From Segetibacter sp. 3557_3 (GTDB lineage Bacteria > Bacteroidota > Bacteroidia > Chitinophagales > Chitinophagaceae), in assembly GCF_004354985.1 (NCBI RefSeq), contig NZ_SMSK01000018.1, positions 1-64,000 on the forward strand: a stretch of 64,000 nt of DNA, written 5' to 3'. The stretch's first letter is position 1, and every line of letters starts with the position of its first letter. Shown here piece by piece: positions 1-10,385 of the stretch. The position numbers and the translations under genes are program-made. The notes beneath the pieces were generated by a model. That model searched no databases, was not told the DNA's origin, and saw nothing but the letters and a program-made list of their open reading frames with translations.

Positions 1-360
1 TGTCGCAGTGATAAATAACCAGGCCAAATATGTGAATAACTACAAAGGAGTGGCATAAACAAAACAGAAAAAAAAGTTTCAAAAAGCTAAGGCGTATCAT
101 AGCAATCACTCCCTTGTACTCTTGATAATTCTATTGACCCAAACTCAACGCGGTTTTAGCTAAATGCCATCCATTGCAAATTGAAGTCCTCTCAACTTCT
201 AACTTTTCGCTTTTTGTTTGACATTATGAGAAGACTACACATCTATCGAGACGGGAAGGAAGAAGTTATGAGATATAAGAGATGAGACGTGATGTTCGGT
301 CGTGTATTCGAGCTGGTACGGGTTGATTTTACATTTTGCATTTTACATTTTGCATTTTCT
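1..360. other. Gene-free left edge of window
   Basis: No supported gene. Positions 106-125 carry TCACTCCCTTGTACT, which recurs exactly at 33529-33543, so this is probably a fragment of an interspersed repeat. Positions about 325-360 are a low-complexity run with two copies of an ACATTTTGCATTTT-like unit directly after the 3' end of acs. I see no convincing terminator hairpin for acs. Confidence 0.5.
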
Positions 361-2292
361 TCAAAGTTTCCCTTCCTTGATCTCTTCTACAACCCCCGGG
401 TCGAGCAGGGTAGAAGTATCACCAAGATTTGACGTTTCGCCTTCGGCGATCTTGCGTAAGATCCGTCGCATAATCTTGCCGCTCCGGGTTTTCGGCAATC
501 CTTTCACAAACTGGATCTTGTCTGGTTTTGCTATGGCCCCGATAATCCTTGTTACTGTCGCAAGAATGTCTTTGCGGGTATGTTCGGGGTCGCCATGGTG
601 TACATCGTGAATGATGTATGCATAAATCCCCTGGCCTTTGATGTCGTGGGGGTAGCCCACCACTGCACTTTCAATAACACCGGCATGCATGTTAATGGCA
701 TTTTCAACTTCAGCGGTTCCAATGCGGTGTCCGCTTACGTTTAATACATCATCAACCCGTCCGGTAATACGGTAAAATCCATTCTGGTCTTTAAGTGCGC
801 CATCCCCGGTAAAGTATAAGCCCGGGTAGGTTGCAAAGTAGGCATTGCGGCAGCGCTCATGGTCACCATAGGTTGTGCGGATGATTCCTGGCCACGGAAA
901 CTTCAGGCACAGGTTTCCACTAAGCAGGCCACCATGCTCAGCTGATGCTTCGGTAATCTCTTCTCCCTTCTCGTCTACCAACACCGGCTGTATACCGGGC
1001 AGCGGCAGGGTTGCCCAACTGGGTTTTGCAGGCGTGATACCAGCAAGGTTGGAAATCAAAACACCACTGGTTTCCGTTTGCCACCAGGTGTCTACAATCG
1101 GGCATCTGCGCTTGCCTATATGTTCGTCGTACCAATGCCAGGCTTCTTCGTTGATGGGTTCACCAACAGTGCCGAGGATCCTGAGGCTGCCCAGGTCCTT
1201 GTCTTTCAGCGGTGCTTCCCCAAAACCCATAAGGCTGCGTATGGCAGTTGGCGCCGTGTACAAAATATTAACCTTAAACTTGTCTACGATGTCCCAGAAC
1301 CTTCCGGCATCCGGCCAGGTGGGTATGCCTTCAAACATCAGTGATGTACCACCCGCACTTAAAGGGCCATAAAGGATATAACTATGCCCCGTGATCCAGC
1401 CAATGTCGGCCGTACAAAAATGGATTTCGCCCGGTTTATATTGAAACACGTTTACAAACGTGTAATTGGTAAAAAGCATATATCCGGCAATGGTGTGTAC
1501 CACTCCTTTCGGTTTGCCGGTTGAACCTGAAGTATATAGTATAAATAGCGGGTCTTCAGCATCCATTTCTTCTGCAGGAAAGTCCTTCAACCCAAGTGTT
1601 TCTACCTTTTTAATTTCATCCTCCCACCAAACGTCGCGTCCTTTAATCATGCTTACCGCTGTTCTGGTACGGGTACATACAATAACCCGTTTTACAAAAC
1701 GGCAGGCAATCAGCGCATCATCGATTACGCTTTTCAGCGGAATATCTTTTTGCCCCCGATAAGCGCCATCGCAGGTCACAATGAATTCTGCATTTGCATC
1801 AACAAGTCGGTCGGCAATACTTTGTGCACTAAAGCCGCCAAATACAACACTATGGATAGCGCCAAGACGTGCGCAGGCCAGGATGGCGATGGGCAACTCG
1901 GGTATCATACCCATATAGATACATACACGGTCACCCTTTTTTACGCCGTTGTTGCGCAGGACATGCGCAAACTGGCAGACTTTATCATAAAGATTTCGAT
2001 AGGTTAATACCCGGTGGTGTTCTTCAGGATCGTTAGGCTCCCAAATGAGTGCAGGTTGATCTCCATGGCTCTCCAGGTAGCGATCGAGGCAATTTTCGGT
2101 GATGTTTAGTTTGCCACCCTTGAACCATTCGATTTTAGGTTCGGTAAAATTCCAGTTCAGTACTTCGTTCCACTGATTTCTCCAGCTAAAGTGCCCGGCT
2201 ATTCCTGCCCAAAAAGCGGCAGGATCATTTACACTTCTCTTGTATTCTGCCTCGTATTGTGCTAAGCTGGTGATCTGGTAAGGGTACGACAT
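361..2292 (-). CDS. acs: Acetyl-CoA synthetase (acetate--CoA ligase)
   Basis: Cytosolic AMP-forming ligase that converts acetate, ATP and CoA to acetyl-CoA via acetyl-AMP, feeding acetate into central metabolism. The 643 residues match the usual Acs length. The N-terminal ACS region is followed by the P-loop-like motif YTSGSTGKPKGVVH (about residues 251-264), the acetate-pocket block WWQTETSG (about 400), the hinge region YFTGDGALKD with GRVDDVLNVSGHRIG, and PKTRSGKIMRR near the C-terminus. Lys606 in that last motif is the residue expected to be acetylated for regulation (Lys609 in Salmonella/E. coli). The gene is divergent from the MFS transporter gene at 2609, and the gap between them holds short tandem repeats. 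No truncation is seen. Confidence 0.97.
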   Translation of the reverse strand: MSYPYQITSLAQYEAEYKRSVNDPAAFWAGIAGHFSWRNQWNEVLNWNFTEPKIEWFKGGKLNITENCLDRYLESHGDQPALIWEPNDPEEHHRVLTYRNLYDKVCQFAHVLRNNGVKKGDRVCIYMGMIPELPIAILACARLGAIHSVVFGGFSAQSIADRLVDANAEFIVTCDGAYRGQKDIPLKSVIDDALIACRFVKRVIVCTRTRTAVSMIKGRDVWWEDEIKKVETLGLKDFPAEEMDAEDPLFILYTSGSTGKPKGVVHTIAGYMLFTNYTFVNVFQYKPGEIHFCTADIGWITGHSYILYGPLSAGGTSLMFEGIPTWPDAGRFWDIVDKFKVNILYTAPTAIRSLMGFGEAPLKDKDLGSLRILGTVGEPINEEAWHWYDEHIGKRRCPIVDTWWQTETSGVLISNLAGITPAKPSWATLPLPGIQPVLVDEKGEEITEASAEHGGLLSGNLCLKFPWPGIIRTTYGDHERCRNAYFATYPGLYFTGDGALKDQNGFYRITGRVDDVLNVSGHRIGTAEVENAINMHAGVIESAVVGYPHDIKGQGIYAYIIHDVHHGDPEHTRKDILATVTRIIGAIAKPDKIQFVKGLPKTRSGKIMRRILRKIAEGETSNLGDTSTLLDPGVVEEIKEGKL

Positions 2293-2444
2293 GCAAAGGT
2301 TTTTGTGCAGCTAAGGTAAGTGGAAGGGAAAATGCAAAATTAAAAATGGAAAATAAAAAATCTAACGCGACACGGGATCTCTTTTACAAGTCACATAGCC
2401 ATTCATACGGACAATCTCCAATCACGCAACTCTCATTAAATATG

Positions 2445-2546
2445 CAATACCTGAATACCCAATACCTCAATACCCCAATACCTCAATACCCAATACCACA
2501 ATACCCAATCCCTGAATACCCCAATACCCAACAACCCATTACCTCA
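2445..2546 (+). repeat. CAATACC-type tandem repeat array
   Basis: About 100 bases made of imperfect 7-9 base units such as CAATACC, CAATACCC and CAATACCTC between the divergent acs and MFS transporter genes (gap 2293-2608). A weak open frame across it encodes only a QYPIP-like low-complexity peptide, so I do not call it a gene. The same word family appears at 4755-4846 and, in opposite orientation (GGTATTG/GGTATTAAG), at 4526-4554, so it is a recurrent intergenic sequence in this genome. Confidence 0.75.
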
Positions 2547-2608
2547 AAACCTTATTCCCGCTACTGCATATCCTAATTCTATATCTTTAAACCCTAACTA
2601 ACAGCTAT

Positions 2609-4135
2609 ATGAGCAACAACGCCTCGCAGGGTATTGGTAAAGTGATCTTCTCATCCTCTTTGGGTACATTAATCGAATGGTACGACTTTTACATTTTTGG
2701 TAGCCTTGCGACGGTTATTTCAAAACAGTTTTTCCCGGAAGAACAGGGTACTGCGGCGCTGTTGTCGACCCTCGCCATTTTTGCCGCAGGTTTTATTGTT
2801 CGTCCATTTGGGGCCCTGGTATTTGGCCGGCTGGGCGACATCATCGGTCGCAAATACACGTTTTTGCTGACCCTTGTTCTTATGGGTGGTTCTACCTTCC
2901 TGATCGGTTTGGTTCCCGGCTATAAGTCAATCGGTATGCTCGCACCTATATTGGTTTTGCTACTGAGACTTGTGCAGGGGCTTGCCTTAGGTGGCGAATA
3001 TGGCGGCGCCGCTACCTATGTTGCAGAGCATTCCCCGCCAGGCCGCCGCGGCTATTATACAAGCTGGATTCAAACGACGGCAACCCTTGGCTTATTTGTA
3101 TCGCTAGGGGTAATACTGCTAACCAAAATGAGTATGAGCAATGAAGCCTTTAATGCAGAATGGGGCGGATGGCGTTATCCATTTTGGGTTTCCATCCTGC
3201 TTGTTGTTGTGTCCATCTACATACGGATGAAGATGAAGGAGTCACCCGTTTTTACTAAGCTGAAGAAAGAGGGTAAAACGTCGACCAATCCTTTAAAGGA
3301 AAGTTTTGCGCATAAGGCAAACCTGAAGATGGTATTGCTGGCCCTGTTTGGTGCTGTTATGGGCCAGGGTGTAATCTGGTATACCGGCCAGTTTTACGCA
3401 CAAAATTTCCTAGAAACAAAAGCGATGCTCGACTTCGAGCAAAGCCGTACAATTGTATTGTGGGCGATCTTATTTGCAACACCCTTTTTCATTTTATTCG
3501 GCGCACTTAGCGACCGGATTGGCCGGAAGTGGATCATGATCCTGGGTATGTTGTTGGGTATACTTACCTACCGGCCTATATACCAGATGTTCCTCGACAA
3601 AACGGATGTTTCTGCGAGCGCCGGGGCCACCATGCTTGGAGCGCCATCGGTTCGGTACGAGCCTGTAAAGGACCGCCCTGATTCAATCATGATCACGTCG
3701 ACCGAAAAACAATTTGCTGATGGCATAAAGTTCAGGGAGACACGCACGGATACTATGTTCGCCAACCCTATCAGGGGCACTCATCCTGGTAACACCACAT
3801 ACACCGAAAAACGGCTGCCGACGGATACATATTGGTTGTTTGTGTTCCTGGTTTTCCTGCAGATTGTTTATGTAACCATGGTTTATGGCCCTATCGCAGC
3901 ATTCCTGGTCGAACTCTTTCCAACCAAGATCAGGTATACGTCTATGAGTTTGCCATACCATATCGGAAACGGTGTTTTTGGCGGGCTTGTTCCCTTTATC
4001 GCCACGCTAATCACGAGTTTTAAAGGTGCCACCCCGCTCTCTGGTTTATGGTACCCGATTGGCGTTGCCTCGGTGTGCTTGGTGATTGGTTCAATTTACC
4101 TCCGAAACAAAAAAGATGAAAACATCCTTGATTAG
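2609..4135 (+). CDS. MFS transporter, metabolite:H+ symporter (MHS) type
   Basis: Inner-membrane secondary transporter of 508 residues. The N-terminal GTLIEWYDFYIFGSLA block and GRLGDIIGRKYTF (loop 2-3 motif A) are typical of the MHS subfamily, which moves organic acids and related solutes (ProP, ShiA and KgtP relatives). A second motif A, LSDRIGRKW, marks the start of the C-terminal half. About 80 hydrophilic residues (roughly 335-405) separate two C-terminal membrane segments, longer than in the enterobacterial relatives. Substrate is unknown; proximity to acs makes acetate or another monocarboxylate a reasonable guess only. The small membrane protein gene at 4224 follows by 88 nt and may be cotranscribed. 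Confidence 0.9.
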   Translation: MSNNASQGIGKVIFSSSLGTLIEWYDFYIFGSLATVISKQFFPEEQGTAALLSTLAIFAAGFIVRPFGALVFGRLGDIIGRKYTFLLTLVLMGGSTFLIGLVPGYKSIGMLAPILVLLLRLVQGLALGGEYGGAATYVAEHSPPGRRGYYTSWIQTTATLGLFVSLGVILLTKMSMSNEAFNAEWGGWRYPFWVSILLVVVSIYIRMKMKESPVFTKLKKEGKTSTNPLKESFAHKANLKMVLLALFGAVMGQGVIWYTGQFYAQNFLETKAMLDFEQSRTIVLWAILFATPFFILFGALSDRIGRKWIMILGMLLGILTYRPIYQMFLDKTDVSASAGATMLGAPSVRYEPVKDRPDSIMITSTEKQFADGIKFRETRTDTMFANPIRGTHPGNTTYTEKRLPTDTYWLFVFLVFLQIVYVTMVYGPIAAFLVELFPTKIRYTSMSLPYHIGNGVFGGLVPFIATLITSFKGATPLSGLWYPIGVASVCLVIGSIYLRNKKDENILD

Positions 4136-4223
4136 CAAGACAGTCTTCACGAATAGGTAAGTGGGACCAATAACCCGGTTTATAACAACACATTCAACAC
4201 TTAACGTCGCTAAAGCGCATTAT

Positions 4224-4517
4224 ATGAACAATCTGAAAAGGGGCCTTGGTATTATCTGGATGATACTCGGGCCTGCCTCAATCATCTTTATGATCTGGCA
4301 AGCGGCCGACAAAATTGGAATTGCACGCGAGCAGGTGCAGCTTGCTACCTCTGCAGCGGCTAAAAGCATGGCTGCTTCAAACGCTACCAATACCATCCTT
4401 CAATGGGCCATCATCATTGCGGTGTTTTTGCCGATAGCAACCGGCCTGGTCATCTTTGGTAAGTATGCGATGGCCGGCGAGTACGACCGGCTTCCTGAAA
4501 GCTCGCAGGAGCTCTGA
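4224..4517 (+). CDS. Small two-helix membrane protein (DUF6814-like)
   Basis: A 97-residue protein starting MNNLKRGLGIIWMILGP. An in-frame start 63 nt upstream gives a poor leader, so the internal ATG is preferred. There are two hydrophobic segments (about residues 8-26 and 57-77) separated by an Ala-rich stretch, then a short charged tail. It resembles small proteins found just after MFS transporter genes in Bacteroidota (I believe the DUF6814 family), which suggests an accessory role for the transporter encoded upstream. No enzymatic motif is present. Family name is from memory; the gene itself is well supported by position and membrane topology. Confidence 0.7.
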   Translation: MNNLKRGLGIIWMILGPASIIFMIWQAADKIGIAREQVQLATSAAAKSMAASNATNTILQWAIIIAVFLPIATGLVIFGKYAMAGEYDRLPESSQEL

Positions 4518-4920
4518 GGTAGGGATTAAGGTATCGGGTATTAAGGTATTGGGACTGACGTAAAAGCCTTCCTGCTAATTTTTAGCTCAGAAAAGATATG
4601 CAGTACAAGAGTGCGACGCAACGATGCACCAGCAGAGATCTGCAGCTGGGTCCAAAAAAACTTCATGAAGTCCTATTCGGCTTAACCGGGTATTGCTGTT
4701 AAATCCAAGTATGAAGTTATTGTAGGGCTAAACAATTCAACTTACAACTTTCTCCTCAATACCCAATACGTCAATACCCGCCTCAACCTATCAATTTACC
4801 AACTGATCTACTCTTCCTAATACCTCGATACCTGAATACCCACAGCCCACTCCCCCCTTTTTACTTTCCTTTTGGTTTGTATTACCGTAATTTGTGCCCT
4901 ACTCAATAGTTATCTTCCTC
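4518..4920. repeat. Repeat-rich gap between transporter genes and gldA
   Basis: This 403-base gap has no supported gene. It holds GGTATT-type repeats at 4526-4554, a copy of the 30-base interspersed repeat at 4599-4630, and CAATACC-type repeats at 4755-4846. The first and last groups are inverted relative to each other, so the stretch 4526-4846 is bounded by inverted repeat words, as in a small non-autonomous element, though no terminal duplication is visible. The gldA promoter should lie in the AT-rich stretch 4855-4905. Confidence 0.55.
4599..4630 (+). repeat. Interspersed ~30-bp repeat, copy A
   Basis: Contains ACAAGAGTGCGACGCAACG preceded by TGCAGT and followed by ATGCACC. The same core occurs at 58891-58923 (plus) and, with two changes, on the minus strand at 9919-9950. 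All three copies are intergenic. Confidence 0.8.
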
Positions 4921-5838
4921 ATGTCGATCGTTGTAGACAATCTCCTTAAAACCTATGGCACCCAAAAAGCGGTTGACCATATTTCGTTTGCTGTTGAGCA
5001 GGGAGAGATTGTCGGGTTCCTTGGGCCAAATGGAGCAGGAAAGTCTACGACCATGAAAATGATTACCGGCTACCTGAAACCTGATAAGGGTTCGGCACTT
5101 ATAGCCGGCATCAATGTAGCCGATGAACCCATTGCCGCAAAGCACAAAATCGGGTACCTGCCCGAAGCCAATCCACTTTACTTTGATATGTACGTAAAGG
5201 AATACCTGGAATTTATAGCCGGGGTTCACAGGATTAAAAGTCCCGGAAAAAGGATCGACGAAGTAATTGAACTGACGGGTTTGACCCTTGAGCGGAGAAA
5301 AAAGATCGGGCAACTCTCGAAAGGTTATAAGCAGCGTGTGGGTCTGTCTGCAGCCTTATTGCACGACCCGGAGGTACTAATCCTCGACGAGCCTACGAGT
5401 GGGTTGGATCCTAACCAGATCATTGAAATAAGGAATGTCATCAAGGCGCAAGGCAAAACCAAAACGGTCCTATTTTCGTCGCACATTCTGCAGGAAGTGG
5501 AAGCCATATGCGATCGTGTAATCATCATCAATAAGGGCAAACTGGTGGCCAATGATAAATTAAGCGTATTGCAACAGCAGGGTAGTTCGAGTGCCGTGTT
5601 GGTGTCTTTTAAAGAGCCGCTTGAACAGGAATGGCTGCGCAGGATTCGCGGAACCGTTTCGGTGGAAAAGGTAGATACATACAGCTGGAAGTTGCAGGCC
5701 ACAGATCCAAATGAAGTAAAAAAAGGGCTGCTGGAACTGAGTTTGCAGCACAACCTAAATATTGTTTCTTTGCACACGGAAGGCGGAAGCCTTGAAGAAG
5801 TGTTCCGCTCGCTTACCACCAGCCCGGTAGCAGTATAA
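4921..5838 (+). CDS. gldA: ABC transporter ATPase, gliding-motility GldA type
   Basis: A 305-residue ATPase from the ATG at 4921 (MSIVVDNLLKTYG); a longer start at 4894 adds a non-conserved leader. Walker A GPNGAGKST (about 35-43), Q-loop region GYLPEANPLY, signature LSKGYKQRVGLS (about 132-143), Walker B VLILDEPTSGLDP (about 152-164) and the H-loop SSHI are all present. Length and the GYLPE..PLY block fit GldA, the nucleotide-binding subunit that works with GldF/GldG membrane proteins in Bacteroidota gliding. No gldF or gldG is adjacent, so the exact partner is unknown and a general drug/lipid exporter ATPase remains possible. Confidence 0.85.
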   Translation: MSIVVDNLLKTYGTQKAVDHISFAVEQGEIVGFLGPNGAGKSTTMKMITGYLKPDKGSALIAGINVADEPIAAKHKIGYLPEANPLYFDMYVKEYLEFIAGVHRIKSPGKRIDEVIELTGLTLERRKKIGQLSKGYKQRVGLSAALLHDPEVLILDEPTSGLDPNQIIEIRNVIKAQGKTKTVLFSSHILQEVEAICDRVIIINKGKLVANDKLSVLQQQGSSSAVLVSFKEPLEQEWLRRIRGTVSVEKVDTYSWKLQATDPNEVKKGLLELSLQHNLNIVSLHTEGGSLEEVFRSLTTSPVAV

Positions 5839-6027
5839 CGTTAGGATTATCGTGGCAGTTAGTAAGCCTGAAGAGGATCAGATGAGCCGTGCAACGGGGT
5901 AATGCTGAAAAGATTTTTGTGTACCGGGAGTGCTGTGAGTGCGAGGGGTTAGTTGCGGTTTGATTTCCGGCTAAGCAAGACTTTTTCACAGAATTCTTTA
6001 GTTCACGTCGGGCAGCAAACGCCTTGA

Positions 6028-7392
<1,365 letters not shown>

Positions 7393-7436
7393 GTTGGTGT
7401 GGTTTGAATAAACTTTTTTAGTTAAATTGTAGGAGA

Positions 7437-7748
7437 ATGTTGTCGTTATCCGGAATATGGAAGTTGGTGCAGAACAAATACGTTATTGCATGCCTCAGCT
7501 TCCTGGTTTGGATATTGTTTTTCGACCGCAATGACCTTTTCACACAATGGGATAGAAAGCAGGAGCTGAATAAACTTGAACAAAGCAAAGCCTATTACCA
7601 GGCAGAAATAAAGTCGATTAATAAAGGTCTTGCGGAGATACAGAACAATCCGGCTATCATTGAAAAGTATGCGCGTGAAAACTTCTACCTGAAACGGCCA
7701 AATGAAGATTTGTTCATTGTGGTGGACAGCTCGGCGGTAAAAAACTGA
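7437..7748 (+). CDS. FtsB/DivIC-family septum formation protein
   Basis: A 103-residue bitopic membrane protein: short cytoplasmic N-terminus, one membrane helix (VIACLSFLVWILFF, about residues 16-29), then a predicted coiled coil (about 38-70) and a periplasmic tail containing NPAIIEKYARENFYLKRPNED, the conserved block of the family. These proteins form the FtsQ-FtsL-FtsB (DivIB-FtsL-DivIC) complex at the division site. Position directly after eno supports the call. Confidence 0.9.
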   Translation: MLSLSGIWKLVQNKYVIACLSFLVWILFFDRNDLFTQWDRKQELNKLEQSKAYYQAEIKSINKGLAEIQNNPAIIEKYARENFYLKRPNEDLFIVVDSSAVKN

Positions 7749-7828
7749 GTTCTGCCACAATAATATGCTCTCTGATCCGTTTTGGAAAAGTAGGACAATT
7801 ATAAGATTGCAAAACCCTTCTATAAACT

Positions 7829-8062
7829 ATGCCCAATTTTACCACGGAGGATCTTATACAGTTCGTGTATCAGGAAACCTCGAACGAGAAAGCAATAGCA
7901 ATTAGAAAGGCTGTAGAAGAAAACTGGGAACTGAAGGAAAAACTCGACGCGTTGCAAGACTCTTTAAGAGGTTTGGATGAAATTGTTGAAAGTCCACGTC
8001 CACAGTCGATTGAGGCTATTCTAAACTATGCCCGGAACACGGCCGCTGTTGAACAACACTAA
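7829..8062 (+). CDS. Small conserved acidic protein of unknown function
   Basis: A 77-residue soluble protein, rich in Glu and with helical character (MPNFTTEDLIQFVYQETSNE), no signal peptide, membrane segment or catalytic motif. It lies between the ftsB-like gene (80 nt upstream) and nth (43 nt downstream) on the same strand, so it is probably transcribed with them. I recognise the general look of a small protein found next to housekeeping genes in Bacteroidota, but cannot name a function. Confidence 0.7.
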   Translation: MPNFTTEDLIQFVYQETSNEKAIAIRKAVEENWELKEKLDALQDSLRGLDEIVESPRPQSIEAILNYARNTAAVEQH

Positions 8063-8105
8063 TATGCGCTAATTTTTTATCGAAACTGTATCTTTCCGCT
8101 TTGGT

Positions 8106-8753
8106 ATGACGAAGAAGGAGAGATACAGTTTTATAATTCAATACTTTCAGCAACACGCACCTAATGCTGAAACGGAGTTAATCTACGACAACCCCTATCA
8201 ACTGCTCGTTGCAGTTATCCTGTCGGCGCAATGCACCGACAAAAGAATAAACCAGACCACACCCGCTATCTTTAGCCGTTATCCTTCGCCAAAAGAACTC
8301 GCGGAAGCCACTTACGACGACTTATTTGAACTGATTAAAAGTGTTTCCTACCCAGGAAATAAAACACGCCACCTGCTTGGGATGGGCAGGATGCTGCAGG
8401 ACAAATTTGGCGGTAACATACCACTTACCGTTGAAGAACTTATGCAACTTCCGGGGGTAGGACGAAAAACAGCGAATGTAATTACCTCAGTTGTAGACAA
8501 CCAGCCCAATATGGCTGTCGACACCCACGTTTTCAGGGTTGCGGCCCGGATTGGCCTGACAACAAATGCAAAAACCCCGCTGGCTGCAGAAAAACAATTG
8601 GTGAAACATACGCCAACCGACCTTATTTACGTTTCACATCATTGGCTGATACTTCATGGCAGGTACATCTGTCAGGCACGTAAACCTAAATGCGACATTT
8701 GCGGCTTAAAAGTTGCGTGCAAATATTATCAGCATCTCATTAAGAATCAATAG
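8106..8753 (+). CDS. nth: Endonuclease III (DNA glycosylase/AP lyase)
   Basis: Base-excision repair enzyme that removes oxidised pyrimidines and cleaves AP sites. At 215 residues it fits the family. Visible: LSAQCTDKRINQ, helix-hairpin-helix LPGVGRKTANVI with the catalytic Lys (residue 121), catalytic Asp in VDTHVFRVAARIGL (residue 139), and the C-terminal 4Fe-4S cluster ligands spaced C-x6-C-x2-C-x5-C in CQARKPKCDICGLKVACKYY. Complete, with no missing key residue. Confidence 0.97.
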   Translation: MTKKERYSFIIQYFQQHAPNAETELIYDNPYQLLVAVILSAQCTDKRINQTTPAIFSRYPSPKELAEATYDDLFELIKSVSYPGNKTRHLLGMGRMLQDKFGGNIPLTVEELMQLPGVGRKTANVITSVVDNQPNMAVDTHVFRVAARIGLTTNAKTPLAAEKQLVKHTPTDLIYVSHHWLILHGRYICQARKPKCDICGLKVACKYYQHLIKNQ

Positions 8754-8768
8754 ATCAGCTCGGTAGAA

Positions 8769-8799
8769 CGGGTCTTTTTGGTTCCTATAATCAGACCCG
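8769..8799 (+). promoter_or_regulatory. Inverted repeat in the leader of the 8801 gene
   Basis: CGGGTCT (8769-8775) and AGACCCG (8793-8799) form a perfect 7-bp stem with a 17-nt loop, ending one base before the start codon at 8801. T residues follow the left arm rather than the right, so it is not a classic terminator; a leader hairpin or protein site is possible, and so is chance. Confidence 0.3.
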
Positions 8800-8800
8800 A

Positions 8801-9742
8801 ATGATGATCCGATCTCCTAAACTTACCACGCTGTTTATAGCGCTCCTTTCTGCAATAGCCGGATTCGGCCAGTATTATTCAAATTCCGATAAACCATTTT
8901 TGTTTGAAGCCGGTATAGGGCTTGGTGGTATGAATTGCGCCACCGACCTTGGTGGTCCTCGTGGCAGGGGCGGCTACTACCTGAATGAGATCAACTGGCA
9001 AAATACCGAACTCAGTGGAAGCATTTATGCGAGCATGTTGTATAAGCATGTTGTCGGCGTAAGGCTCGAGTATACAGCAGGTGCCGTAAGGGCGTACGAT
9101 ACCATTTTGAAAGGCATAGCAACTGAAAAGGCAATCGGCCGTTACGAAAGGAACCTGAGCTTCAGGAGCAGTATCCGGGAACTTGCCATCCTGGGTGAGT
9201 TTCACCCGCTGATGATGGGGCAGTTCGAGGATAAGATGCCCGTGTTTTCGCCCTACCTGCTGGCGGGGGTAGGTGTTTTTGCTTTTGATCCTAAAGCATC
9301 TCTGAATGGAAACTGGGTTCGGCTTCACCCCCTGCGTACCGAAGGGCAGGGCTTCCCCGAGTATCCTGACCGTAAACCTTACCGGCTCACCCAAACCAAC
9401 CTCAGCTTTGGTGGTGGGGTTCGGATTGAGCTTCGGCGATTCAACATGCGACTTGAGGCCCTCAATCGACGACTTCACACCGATTACCTCGACGACGTTA
9501 GTACAAACTACATTGACCCTTACCTGTTTGACCGTTACCTGGATCCTGCGCTGGTCAATAGTGCCCGTGCACTGTATAATCGTAGCACCGTTGCAACCGG
9601 TTCGACCATCAAACGCGGCAACGCCAAAAATTCGGATGCCTACATTACCGTAAACATAAAAGTTGGTTTTAAACTGGGCATGGGCGAGCCGGAATATGGT
9701 AGTCGCCGCACTAAATCGCGTATAGGCTGTAAACGTATCTGA
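8801..9742 (+). CDS. DUF6089-like outer-membrane beta-barrel protein
   Basis: A 313-residue protein with an N-terminal signal peptide (hydrophobic LTTLFIALLSAIAGFGQ, cleavage likely near residue 23). The mature part alternates polar and hydrophobic residues with many aromatic and Gly residues, as in small outer-membrane barrels: FEAGIGLGGMNCATDLGG, YKHVVGVRLEYTAG, RELAILGEFHPL, PYLLAGVGVFAFDP, LSFGGGVRIEL. The GxGxGG....TDLGG start and the ELA.LGEFHPL block are what I know from DUF6089 proteins of Bacteroidota. The role is unknown. The start could be either of two adjacent Met codons (8801 or 8804). Confidence 0.75.
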   Translation: MMIRSPKLTTLFIALLSAIAGFGQYYSNSDKPFLFEAGIGLGGMNCATDLGGPRGRGGYYLNEINWQNTELSGSIYASMLYKHVVGVRLEYTAGAVRAYDTILKGIATEKAIGRYERNLSFRSSIRELAILGEFHPLMMGQFEDKMPVFSPYLLAGVGVFAFDPKASLNGNWVRLHPLRTEGQGFPEYPDRKPYRLTQTNLSFGGGVRIELRRFNMRLEALNRRLHTDYLDDVSTNYIDPYLFDRYLDPALVNSARALYNRSTVATGSTIKRGNAKNSDAYITVNIKVGFKLGMGEPEYGSRRTKSRIGCKRI

Positions 9743-9771
9743 TGTGGGTTTTGGGTTAGTTGATACCCACA
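9743..9771 (+). terminator. Possible terminator hairpin after the 8801 gene
   Basis: Immediately after the stop codon, TGTGGGT (9743-9749) pairs with ACCCACA (9765-9771), a 7-bp stem with a 15-nt loop. It is followed by a weakly T-rich stretch (ATCTTCATCTTTT). Position is good; the long loop and weak T tract lower confidence. Confidence 0.35.
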
Positions 9772-10385
9772 GATCTTCATCTTTTCAACTTAGATTTTGA
9801 CTTAGACCTGCACGCGTTTTGTGCAGTTTTCAGTGCTTTTTCTCGCCGTTACCACCAGATCATACGCGCGGTACTATTCAGGATAAATTTTTTGGGTCCG
9901 GGCGGCGGAAACACTGTTCGACATCGTTGCGTCGCGCTCTTGTACGGCAACAATGCTATTCGCCGGGATAAAGCGGATCTTGAACGGGAATGTAATTTAC
10001 TGCGGGTCTATGGAGGGGTCTGTGGCCAGCCAGCACCTAATTCGTACATAATTTTTGGAAACCCAGTTTATTGGTCGGGGATTCAATAGCGTGAGGGATT
10101 GAAGTGGAAAGCCCGCAGAGCCCAACGCAGTGGGGGACGAGGACTTGGAACGCCCGCCCGGCTGAAGCCCCGCCGGGCTGCGCCAGTCGGACGGGCATTC
10201 GGACGGGAAAAGCCCGACCCTTGCGTAGCTTGGGGCACGCCCAAATTAGTACTGTAAAAGAAACTGCACTTGTAGTCGTTATCCTTGCCTGCATCCTGAA
10301 TATTCCCCTGTGCTGATGATATCTTCTTTTCTTTGCATGAATTCAACGTGCAACAGAACAGCCGTTTGCACGTTAACTCCTTAGT
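9743..10385. repeat. 643-bp gene-free gap with two kinds of repeat-like sequence
   Basis: No supported gene. Positions 9919-9950 hold copy B of the 30-base interspersed repeat (minus orientation, GCGTCGCGCTCTTGTACGGC on the plus strand). Positions about 10090-10250 are strikingly GC-rich compared with everything around, with self-complementary runs (CCCGCCCGGC...GCCGGGCTGC) and no coding logic. The FUSC gene starts directly afterwards. Confidence 0.6.

Noticed and set aside
2346-2576. 76-codon plus-strand open frame with QYPIP-like repeats
   Set aside because: It is a translation of the CAATACC tandem repeat; no start context, no conserved protein features.
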